DNA from: Brachionus manjavacas | Lineage: Eukaryota > Rotifera > Eurotatoria > Ploima > Brachionidae | Direction of reading: 5' to 3' | Length of the DNA: 64,000 nucleotides | NCBI GenBank assembly: GCA_019054805.1 | Contig: JAHQIY010000010.1 | Location: 2,649,501-2,713,500, forward strand | Shown here: positions 45,546 through 55,099 of the stretch, one piece after another | How positions within the stretch are numbered: the stretch's first letter is position 1 | How the letters are laid out: each line of letters starts with the position of its first letter | The notes under the pieces: model-generated | The model's database searches: none | The model's input: only the letters and a program-made list of their open reading frames with translations | Told to the model about the DNA's origin: nothing | Position numbers and translations under genes: made by a program

Positions 45546-45940
45546 AGAATGTTCTTTTTGTAATTTTTAGTATTTTATTATGAGCCTTGGTCTAGGAAAG
45601 ACGTACTTTTTGTCCTTTTCTACTTTTTATAGTCATAAAGAATGTTCTTTTTGTAATTTTTAGTATTTTATTATGAGCCTTGGTCTAGAAAAGACGTCCT
45701 TTTCATCCTTTAAAATCTAATATTCGCCTTGGTCTAGGAAAGACGTACTTTTTGTCCTTTTCTACTTTTTATAGTCATAAAGAATGTTCTTTTTGTAATT
45801 TTTAGTATTTTATTATGAGCCTTGGTCTAGAAAAGACGTCCTTTTTATCCTTTAAAATCTAATATTCGCCTTGGTCTAGGAAAGACGTACTTTTTGTCCT
45901 TTTCTACTTTTTATAGTCATAAAGAATGTTCTTTTGATTC
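45546..45940. repeat. 142-bp tandem repeat
   Basis: AGAATGTTCTTTTTGTAATT begins units at 45639 and 45781 and, in part, 45923, spaced exactly 142 bp; a shorter unit (93 bp) precedes at 45546. Each full unit carries two CCTTGGTCTAGRAAAGACGT boxes. Non-coding, immediately after CHRAC1. Confidence 0.85.
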
Positions 45941-45969
45941 TTTTTGTCACTTACCCTTATTAAAGGCTA

Positions 45970-46620
45970 ATTCAAGCCGGTCAGCTTGACAGTCAAATTT
46001 TGGACCGCTAAAAAAATCGGTTAAAAAAAAGCGGTCAGTCAAAGATACGGTCAACATTGTGGCGGGTGATCATCTAGCCGTTCGGCTTGGCAGCCAGAAA
46101 TTTGGACTGCCATGCAAAAAAAAAGAGGTTAAAAAATCATAAAAAAGTAAAAATTTAAGATAATTAAATATGTTTATTAATTTATAAAAAAAACACATAT
46201 TTTAATTATAAAAATAAATAAATACCAACAACTCCAAACTACAAACAACTTTCTTCCAACAACTTTCTTCAAACAACTACCAACAAATATCTACGGTCAG
46301 CGGCCAACCACTACTACTAGTGGTAAAGTAGTAGTAGAAATAGTTAAAGTAGTAGTAGTTATAATAGTAGTAGAAGTATTAATAGGAGTAGTAATAGTAG
46401 TAGTAGTAGTAGTTATAATGGTAGTAAAGTAGAAGTAGAGTATTTTTGTTAGTGGTTGTTGTTGGCCGTTGACCGTTGATAGTAATAGTAGTTATAGGAG
46501 TAGTTATAGTAGTAGCAGTTATAGTAGTAAAGTAGTAATAGTTAAAGTAATAGTAGTAGTTACAATGGTAGTAAAGTAGTAATAGTTATAGTGTAATTAT
46601 AATAGAAGTAACGTAATTGC
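45970..46620. mobile_element. Diverged foldback-element copy with GTA microsatellite
   Basis: 45970-46130 repeats the GGTCAGCTTG.CAGTCAAATTTTGG unit of the foldback element at 47636. It is followed by an A/T-rich arm, CCAACAACT-type central sequence and an imperfect (GTA)n tract (46310-46610). Older and more decayed than the copy at 47636. Confidence 0.5.
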
Positions 46621-46629
46621 TCGATTTTA

Positions 46630-46765
46630 GTGACATGTCACTATTTATCGAACACTGGTTTTCAATTTGACCTTTTTCGACTAATGCGACATGTCACTTT
46701 AGTCGAAAAAGGCCTAAAAATGACGATTTTTACAAAATTTAGTGTCCAAGTTAGTGACATGTCAC
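46630..46765. repeat. Three 12-bp palindromes GTGACATGTCAC
   Basis: Positions 46630-46641 and 46754-46765 are GTGACATGTCAC; 46686-46697 is GCGACATGTCAC. The surrounding sequence also repeats TCGAAAAAGG and its complement. Function unknown. Confidence 0.6.
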
Positions 46766-47635
46766 AAAAGTCAAAAAAAGGCTTAAAATATCATTTAAAA
46801 ATTGTAAAGTATGAGTAAAAAGTTTAGTTTTGATAGATTTGTTTTTTTTATATAAATATAACAGCATAAATTAAAATATTTGGATAATAATCCAATCTTG
46901 TAATATACAAAAACGGCCTCAAAAATATTGTTTAAAGGCTTATAAATTGTATTGTATATTAAAAGGGTGGATTATATATACCAAAATTATTTTTCCAAAA
47001 ATATATTAAAAATTTTTTTATTCTAATGGATTTTTATCTGCTGATTTAGAAAAATATTAATATTAAACTTTATTTAGTTAAAATTAAAAAATAAAATAAG
47101 TTAAAATTAAACTTTATTTACAGCGGTTCTAATAAAAACGCAGCGCCAACGATCCGGCCGGTCTAAATCTGTCATGTCATGCCGTCCGACAGAACTGTCC
47201 GATCTAGGCGTTCAATATTTTATTTTAGAAAAAAATTTATTTATTTTTTATCAAAAATTAAAAAAAAAATACTAAATATTTTTCATATGAGGATTTCTTA
47301 ATGGGAGCTTATTATCCAAAATGAGTTATCATTTTTAAATCTTAAAGTAAAATATTGCCCAACTAGGAAATTCTCAGGAAAACATTTTTCGATTTATAAT
47401 AAATAATAAATCTTAATAAAATTGTATAAAATATTGAACGCCTAGGTCGTCCGGCAATATCTGAAGGTGTGGACGGCTAAGTCAGCCGTGTAAGTCGGTT
47501 AGGTCAGACTGGTCGGCCGGTTAGGTCGGATGGGTCGACTGGGTTGGCCAGATGGATCGGTTTGGACGGACGGGTTGGTTGGACGGGTCGGTCGGATGGG
47601 ACGGACGAGTCGGAGCCGCAAACAGGCTTGGACGG
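46766..47635. other. Spacer with a GGTCGG-rich left flank and an inverted pair
   Basis: GATCTAGGCGTTCAATATTT (about 47202) is mirrored at about 47430-47450 (AATATTGAACGCCTAGGTC), perhaps a further small element. 47480-47635 is an unusual run of GGTCGG/GGACGG steps leading into the foldback element. Confidence 0.45.
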
Positions 47636-49318
47636 ACGTCAAAAATAAACGGGCGGTCAAATAACCGGCAAGCTTTTTGGCGGGCGGTCATTTGGCCGGT
47701 CAGCTTGGCGGTCAAAATTTTGGACCGTATAAATAACCCGACAAAAATAAACGGGCGGTCAAAAAACATAATAAAATAGAAATTTAAAATAATTAAATAT
47801 ATTTTTTATTAAAAAAAAATAAATAAAAAAAAAATAATTAAAAAAAAATAAAATAAAAAATAAAAAATTTCACTAAAAAATTAAAAATAAAAATTTTACT
47901 TTAAGAATAAAAGAAAAAAATTTTATTTAGAGATTAATAAAAAAAAAAAATTATATAAAAAATATAAAAAACAAAAGAAAAAAATTTATTTAAGAAAGAA
48001 AAAAAAAAATTCTATTCAAAAAATAAATGAAAAAATTTTTTTAAAAAGTAAAAACAAATTTTTCTTAAAAAATATAAAAAAAAAAAATTTTATCTAAAAA
48101 ATAAAAAAAACAAAAGAAAAAAAATTTTATTTAAGAAATAAAAAAAAAAATTTTATCTAAAAAATAAAAAAAACAAAAGAAAAAAAATTTTATTTAAGAA
48201 ATAAAAAAAAAAATTTTATCTAAAAAATAAAAAAAACAAAAAAAAAAAAATTTAATTATAAAAAATAAAAAAATAAATTGAGACTTGATGTAGGTAGGAG
48301 GTATTTATAGTCTTTGGATTTTATAGTCGTTGGTACTTTTAGGTCGTTGGAAGTTGTTGGTTATTGGTTGTTGGCCAACGTCCAATCACCAACTACCAAC
48401 AACCCTCAACCCCAACTACCAACAACTTGACTATAAGTTCCAACGACTATAAATACGTCTTAACTACATCTAATCTCAATTTAATTTTTTTTTTTTTTTA
48501 AATAAAAATTTTTTTTTCATTTTTTAAATAAAAAAATGTTTTCTTTTGTTTTTTATTTTTCTTATATAAATTTTTTTTTTTATTAATTTCTAAATAAAAT
48601 TTTTTCTTTTAATTTTTTAGTGAAATTTTTTATTTTTTTTTATTTTTTAATTTATTTCTTTTTAATTAATTATTTTTTATATATTTTTTTAAATAAAAAA
48701 TATATTAAATTATTTTAAATTTTTATTTTATTAGGCTGTTTGACCGCCCGTTTATTTTAGACCGGTTATTTATACGGTCCAAAATTTCGACCGCCAAGCT
48801 GACCGGCCAAATGACCGCCCGCCAAAAAGCTGGCCGGTTATTTGACCGCCCGTTTATTTTTGACCGGTTATATATACGGTCCAAAATTTCGACCGCCAAG
48901 CTGACCGGCCAAATGACCGCCCGCCAAAAAGCTGGCCGGTTATTTGACCGCCCGTTTATTTTTGACCGGTTATATATACGGTCCAAAATTTCGACCGCCA
49001 AGCTGACCGGCCAAATGACCGCCCGCCAAAAAGCTTGCCGGTTATTTGACCGCCCGTTTATTTTAGACCGTTTATTTATACGGTCCAAAATTTTGACCGC
49101 CAAGCTGACCGGCCAAATGACCGCCCGCCAAAAAGCTTGCCGGTTATTTGACCGCCCGTTTATTTTAGACCGTTTATTTATACGGTCCAAAATTTTGACC
49201 GCCAAGTTGACCGGCCAAATGACCGCCCGTCAAAAAGCTGGCCGGCTTATGCGGACACGGTCACGGTTTCTGAAAATTTTGGCCGGTTAAGTGTCCGCTT
49301 GTACGGATCCCAACACTA
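47636..49318. mobile_element. Foldback element with long subrepeat arms
   Basis: The element is a giant inverted repeat centred on GTTGGCCAAC (48370-48379). Going outward, each arm has CCAACAACT/AGTTGTTGG sequence, about 300 bp of A-rich (left) or T-rich (right) DNA, then 102-bp GACCGCCCGTTTATTTT units, about 1.4 copies left and 4.7 right. The right end closes TACGGATCCCAACACTA, whose complement TAGTGTTGGGATCCGTA looks like a hAT-type terminus. A second copy of that end is at 52577-52755. Resembles Drosophila FB/Galileo-type foldback elements in layout; the mobilising transposase is not identified. Confidence 0.7.
48741..49215. repeat. 102-bp tandem repeat in foldback right arm
   Basis: TGACCGCCCGTTTATTTT begins units at 48741, 48843, 48945, 49047 and 49149, each exactly 102 bp apart. 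Because 102 is a multiple of three, open frames appear on both strands (48723-49205 minus and 48811-49290 plus); these are by-products of the repeat. Confidence 0.92.
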
Positions 49319-49880
49319 ATATCAAGATCACCTGGTGTACTTGAATTATCCTCGCACCATTTTTATAATTCGTTAAGGAACAATTATTATTGTTCTCTTT
49401 TTGAACTGATTTGATAATATGCTGAATTTGGCTGTCAATTGGTTGCTGGAAATTTTCTTTTATTAAACTACGCTTGATTTCCTTATTAGTCTGTCCAAGT
49501 GATCGAGAATACCAAATTTTTTTTTTTACCTGAAACATAAACAAAACCATTTTTTTCCCCATTTTTAACTTTGAAATATATTGATTTTTTGTAACCATTT
49601 TTATTATATCTACAATTGTATGTTTTTATCGAAATCGGCTAAATTGTTTGTACTGTCTTGTCTTAATTAATTTACTTTTTTTTATTTTATTTTATTTTAA
49701 TTAATTTATTTTTTTTATTTTTTTATTTTTAATTCTGAGGAAGCTCAAGCACGGTACAGAAAACCAAATAAATAAAAAAATTTTTTTTTTCGATTTAGAC
49801 GATTTAAATAATTTCGGCTCTCTAAAATCTCTATGGAGTTAAAAAAATTTTAAGATAAAAATTTTTTTTTTATTTTATCT
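49319..49880. other. Spacer with tail-motif copy
   Basis: Holds a plus copy of the dispersed tail motif at 49733-49778 after a T-rich tract, and a minus-strand frame (49598-49287) of unknown identity that runs into the foldback end and is not supported as a gene. Confidence 0.4.
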
Positions 49881-52020
49881 TTAATTTAAGCATAAATTAT
49901 CTAAAATCTTCATGTTAGCCTTTAGCATGCTTCCGGTAATTATTAATTCATCCTTCATGTTTCCATTATTTTTTTTGCATATTATTCCGCATATACTGAA
50001 GGATCTTTCAATAAATGCACTTGAAACATGAATGTCTGATAGAACCAGAGCCAATCTTGCTAGTCTTGGCATTTCATCCATGTATTGGTTCAAAAAATCC
50101 ATGTTTGTAATTTTTATTAAAATCTCAGTTCTGTTTAGAAAGTATAACAATTATAAAATTTACCTATCAAATTCAACTTCGATCTTGTAGATTTCAGGTT
50201 CATTTTTATTTTTACATTGCAACATCTCTCATTAACTCCTCAAAGAAGATTGCTTCATTTTCTTTCTTTTGCTGGTTGAGGCGTTTTTAAAGCCATTTTG
50301 TCCTTGTCTTTATCAAAGAAAAACTTTAAGTAGACCAATTTCAGTGAGTTAAGGCCTAAACCAGATTATGACAATATTCTTCTTCAATTCAACTTTTAAG
50401 AACAGTAGCTGCCAACATAAAAATGAAATTTAAAATTTAACATTTCTTATTATTTAAAAGTAATTATTAACTTGATATATTTCTGATTTTAACTCGTATT
50501 TAAATTTTTCCTTAAAGCAAAAAATTAAAAGAATAGCCAATCTTTCAAATTCAGGTTCTAAATCCATATTCTCCCAGCTAAAAAAATTCTCTTTAAGCTA
50601 AGGATTAAATGCGATATCGATGAGAAACTATTCTGAAACGTCAGTGAGAATCGATATGCCCTCCTTAAAATTTGTAAATAGGTCTCCACTTCGAAAAGTC
50701 CTATTTAAGATTAGGCTTAGTGGGCATGTAAGGTCTTTATTTTCTTCATTGAATAATTCTTTATCATAAACTCTTTTGACCGATTCTAACTCAAAAAAAG
50801 CTGAAGACCAACTTGTTGCGTTTTCAGGTCGAAGTCTTGCAATAGACTTTTTAAATGTTTTATTTAACTGAATTGATTAACTTATGTGAGTATTAACTAG
50901 ATTCAGTTTTTTCAAATCTTCTCGAGTTTTATGCACGGATATGGTATAACGAACGGCCAGATTTACCTTGTGGCAAGCACAAAATCTGGGTACTAACGCC
51001 CGATTCGATCTCTTTTTCAAATAATGGTTTTGTTTAATCATATTCCTCAATTGTATCGATACAAATTTTTTTGTATTTTCAATTAAACTCAATATGTTTA
51101 CATCATTGAAACTAATTTCATACTTGTAATTTAGCTCTTGAAAATCATTGAATATTTCAATAATATCCTGATGTTTGATGACACTTTTGGTATGTTATAA
51201 ACTTTGTCAATATCTTCACTGGTATCATTATCGGAAAAATTTTCTGTCATGTGGGCTTCTTCTTCTCTTGATAAATATTTTCATTTACAAAAGCAGATTC
51301 ATCAGGCTCTTAATAAAATTAATAAATAATTTCATAAAAGTTGTTTTCTCATCAGCTTTTCAAAATCATACTCTTCGATACTAAAATCTATTTGGAAAAA
51401 GAGTTGCAAAATAAAGCTAATCTAGAACACCAGGCAATAATTTGCTTCTAAAGCTGTAATAGCTTGGAAAATTCAATGATTTATCTAATATATTCGAAGA
51501 TATTGAATTTTTAAATTTTTAAAGCTGCTATTGCTTACTACGAATCACTTAATAAATTGAAGAATTCTTTCTTTCAAAAATTAAGCTGAGTCTTTGTTCA
51601 TTAATTTGTTATATCGATTAAACCAATCTGAAAGATCATCTAAATGTTGTAGTTTAAGGTGTTAGTTTAGGTAACTGAGTTTGTTTTAAAGTGACAAGAC
51701 AAGTTCATCCGGTAAAATTTCTCATGACTGAATAAACTTAATAACTTCACATTTAAGAATAATTGGTTTCTTGTAGTAGGTGAAAATACAGTCAATTACT
51801 TCACCTATTTCAAACTAAAAAATTAAATAAACTAATATTATGTAAAAAAACAAGTAATTAGCGTATTACTTTTATCATTTGATTGTCCTCTATTTTATTT
51901 GATTGAATTTTATCTAATTGTACAACATGAATTGGGCCACAAAACTTGTTATTAATGCGTTTCAATATTTTATCAAACTGGCTTTCCAAAACTTTAACTT
52001 TAAATGCGCGAACAGACATT
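49881..52020 (-). mobile_element. hAT transposon remnant (BED/hAT transposase), broken
   Basis: Minus-strand pieces in order: MSVRAFKVKVLESQFDKILK (52020), then after a roughly 70-nt intron FEIGEVIDCIFTYYKKPIIL (about 51815), DDLSDWFNRYNKLMNK (51640), CHKVNLAVRY (50950), LRPENATSWSSAFFELESV (50840), and the hAT C-terminal dimerisation block (MPRLARLALVLSDIHVSSAF, ERSFSICGII, 50070-49950). Multiple stops and shifts break it. Terminal repeats not defined. A related 5' fragment lies at 30433-31250. Confidence 0.75.
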
Positions 52021-52576
52021 TAAAAAGGTTATTTGATTTTTTTAATTAATTTTGAGATAAATGTCTTAGAAGATTTTATATACAAATAAATAAATATTTG
52101 AAAAATATATAAGCTTTTTTTCGGCTCAATGATAAGAAATCTAATTGGATAATTAGTTTATAACTATGAAAAATACGATTTTAAAAACATCAAAAATATC
52201 TTGATCTATCATGTTTTGAATGATTGATACATAAGCTTAATAAAATAAAAACTTTATTTTTTCGAATTGGCAAAAATTATTTCATCTAGGATTAGATTCC
52301 TCGTACTTAAGCATGGCAAATAAAAATAGATATGTTTTGAAATTTCATCTGATTACAACGATATTTGCAAAAAATTTTTAAAAAATCAAACATTTTTCCG
52401 ACTATTAAATTTTTAGCGGTTAGCCACTTAAATTGAAATTTTTTCGAAAAAATGTTTTTAATTTTAAAAAAAAAAAACTAATTAAAATGATAAAAAAAGT
52501 AAAAAAAAATTTTTGTTTATTTATTTTAAAAGTTTTTTAAGATTTTTTTTTTTTCAAAATTTTAAAAAAAATATAG

Positions 52577-52755
52577 TGGCCGATTATATGACCGATCGGT
52601 TTTTTATACCGTTTATTTTTGCGGTCCAAAAAATAGACCGATTAGCTGACCGGCCAAATGACCACCCGCTTAAAGGTTGTCCGGCTAATGCGGACACGGT
52701 AACGGTTTCTGAAATTTTTGTGGGCTAAGTTTCCGCTTGTACGGATCCTAACACT
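52577..52755. mobile_element. Truncated copy of the foldback right end
   Basis: GACCGGCCAAATGACC, TGCGGACACGGTAACGGTTT and TACGGATCCTAACACTAA match 49200-49318 in the same orientation. Only the terminal 180 bp are present. Confidence 0.75.
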
Positions 52756-52757
52756 AA

Positions 52758-52850
52758 AATTTTAGATATGATCTCTTGTTCACAAAGCAATTCATAAGTC
52801 TTGTTTAAAAATGTTCAAAAGTTTTTTCACTTTTAGCCGTTTTTGAAATT
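52758..52850 (+). repeat. Repeat shared with 9870-9960
   Basis: Same-orientation copy of the segment ending TTAGCCGTTTTTGA described at 9870; it starts directly next to the foldback end. Confidence 0.55.
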
Positions 52851-53214
52851 GGTTTAAACAGATTTGTTCGATCAGTTACTATTCTAAAGTTGTAAGTTTT
52901 TTTTCTTTAGTTTAATTAAAAATTAATGAAGAGAAGTGTGACATGAATAAGAATTATAATTTTCATATTCTATCAAAGTGAAAGTATTCTATCTTCTGTT
53001 TTAAGCAATCATCTAAAAAGGAAAAAAAGTAAAGGGACAAAAAAGTCAGGAAGACTTTTAAGATTTTTGAACGAATACCTAAAAAACCTGGTGAGCTTGA
53101 AGGGAGTAGTTAATCTAGAGTTTTTTGATTTCATTAATAGAAAACTCAAGAAAAAAAAACTGGTGAAAGAATGGAATATTTTTTTAATTTTAATTCCTTA
53201 AAAATGTAACTGCT

Positions 53215-53370
53215 CCTCCAGCAGACCCCGGTCTTCTGGGGCCTTGCTGGATTTTTTTAAATATTAATGTTACTTTTCCTTTTTAGATTTAAAAATAAAG
53301 AAGTAGCGAAGAAATATTGCCATATTTTCTCTCCCTGTCTCTCTCAATTTTATTTAATAGCGCATGCTAT
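53215..53370 (+). mobile_element. Solo LTR (fossil)
   Basis: Starts TGTAAC, contains CAGACCCCGGTCTTCTGG and ends near TTTTATTTAATAGCGCATGC; matches the LTR at 32313-32471. No internal region follows, so it is a lone LTR left by recombination, of similar moderate age. Confidence 0.7.
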
Positions 53371-54093
53371 TAAAAAACCATCATATATATTTTTTTAATC
53401 TGAGTCATTTTCACCGGACATAGAAGTTAACACTAAAGATGCACAGAGAAAACTCTCCACTTTATCAATTTTTCTCTAGCTTCTGCAATTTTATTCATTC
53501 AAATTAGCAACATTCCTGATTTTTAAACATTGATGATAATTAAAGTTCCTAAAATTTCCTAAGTTTGTTAATTCAGAATCAAACCAAGGACATTGCTGAT
53601 ATTTTCTTCCTATAAAATCTTTTAAAAGGAAACATACAAAGAAGGCCAACTATCGAAGAAATTGACTCAAATTTCCTGATGGATAATATGATCTAAGTTG
53701 TTTGCTGGTTTATATAAATGACATCGGTTGTTTTTACACACCATCACATTACCAAGGCATTTCCTGGTGAATTCCATTATATAAAATTCTTTACTCGATT
53801 TTTCCTAAAAAATGATTTTTCATCGTTTGATTAAGAACCAAAAATTTTTTTAAAAGCCTAAATGTATGTCTAGACGGTCAAACATTCATTTCCAGTTCCG
53901 TCAATGTTAAATCGTTGCCGTCAATGGCGTGAATCTTTTGAAACTCCAGAACCCGTTTATAAAAACCATTTCAAACTAAGCAGTGCGTAATTTTATTGAT
54001 TATTTAACACCCAGAATTATAAAAGAATTATAAAAAGAAATGTGCATGCTTTTTTAAATCTCTTTTTTCTAAGGCATCTTATCTATCTTCAGA
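53371..54093. other. Spacer, no gene seen
   Basis: A/T-rich with no supported frame. Confidence 0.45.
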
Positions 54094-54225
54094 ATGGAAA
54101 TGTCTGCAGTTTTTAATTTCATGTTCGTCTGTTTGTTTGGATTGGTTTTAATCAAAGGCTGTTGGAGTTGTTCCAAATCAAAAAAAAACACTTCAAATCT
54201 TAGTAATTCTATAGTTTGTGAATAA
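54094..54225 (+). CDS. Possible small secreted peptide, 43 residues
   Basis: The ATG directly follows a splice-acceptor-like CTATCTTCAG. The frame starts MEMSAVFNFMFVCLFGLVLI, a good signal peptide with a hydrophobic core, then KGCWSCSKSKKNTSNLSN and a Cys near the end (C23, C26, C42). Two N-x-S/T sites. It could be a short secreted or venom-like peptide, or the first exon of a longer secreted protein. I do not recognise a family. An A/T-rich genome can give such frames by chance, so support is limited. Confidence 0.35.
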   Translation: MEMSAVFNFMFVCLFGLVLIKGCWSCSKSKKNTSNLSNSIVCE

Positions 54226-54369
54226 TGACGAGTTGTCAGAAGGTTTAGTATAGCCTTCTTAGTTTAGATGGTTTTTCCAAGAGAATCAAAGCCTTAATAA
54301 TAAATAATCACTGGTAAAATTGTCGAAATGGAAAAAAGATGATCACCTCAAAATTTAAAACAGCTTCTC

Positions 54370-54890
54370 AGTATCGCCGGAATAACAAAATTCTACAGTA
54401 GGTTTAGTAGTAGTAGTATTAGGAATTTACTCATTACATAAGTTAATTGACTCAAACCCATACGCTATCTTGAACATTTGAATAAGATCACCTCTAGTAC
54501 GCCACGTTTCTAGATTTGTAAGATTCAATAACTTTAGTCTTGTTTCGTAATCAAAACACTTGGTAGAGGGAACTAGTCTTGTTGCTCTCCTTTGAACTTT
54601 CTCCAACAGAATTATATCTTTCTTTAAGTAAGGACACCATGAACTGACAGCAACTCAAGATATGGTCTTACAAGCGACGTATATAGTAGCCTCAATGTTT
54701 CAATGTTTAACGTGGTAAAACATTTAGCTAACATACATAATATACGGTTTCCGCGGGCAGCGCTATAACTTACTTGATTAGCCCACTTTAAGTCATTTTG
54801 AACATAAATTCCAAGATCTTTTTCGTTTGTCAAATATTTTTCAAAAATGGCACAATCCTTGTTCAAACTCCTATAAAAAAGATGTTAGAT
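54370..54890 (-). mobile_element. LINE 3' fragment with (TAC)n tail
   Basis: The minus strand reads EKDLGIYVQNDLKWANQVSY, ETLRLLYTSLVRPYLE and, lower, TRGDLIQMFKIAYGFE, the C-terminal third of a CR1/L2-type LINE protein, then ends in ACTACTACTA. A 5'-truncated copy with one frame break near 54624. It faces the LINE at 55100. Confidence 0.75.
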
Positions 54891-55099
54891 TTAAATAGCT
54901 AGAAATAAAAAATCAAAATAAAAAATTGAAAGAAGCCTTAATATCGTACCCAATACTGAGACAATCAAAATTCAAAAGAAGTTTCAATATTCACTCAAAT
55001 GCTAATTGCATTGCAATCGGAGCGATACCGACAAAAGTAGAGAGTTGAAATGGATTATGTTGTTTACAATGCTTCAAGACTATTTACAGACTTTTTAAA

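Noticed and set aside
46310-46610. Regular GTAGTA spacing considered as a CRISPR-like array
   Set aside because: It is an imperfect trinucleotide microsatellite with no spacers, in a eukaryotic genome.
47521-47779. Frames on both strands at the foldback left arm
   Set aside because: They are the left-arm copy of the 102-bp unit plus GGTCGG-rich DNA.
48723-49290. 160-residue minus and 159-residue plus open frames
   Set aside because: Both arise from a 102-bp repeat whose length is a multiple of three; the protein repeats simply mirror the DNA repeat and neither has a start context.
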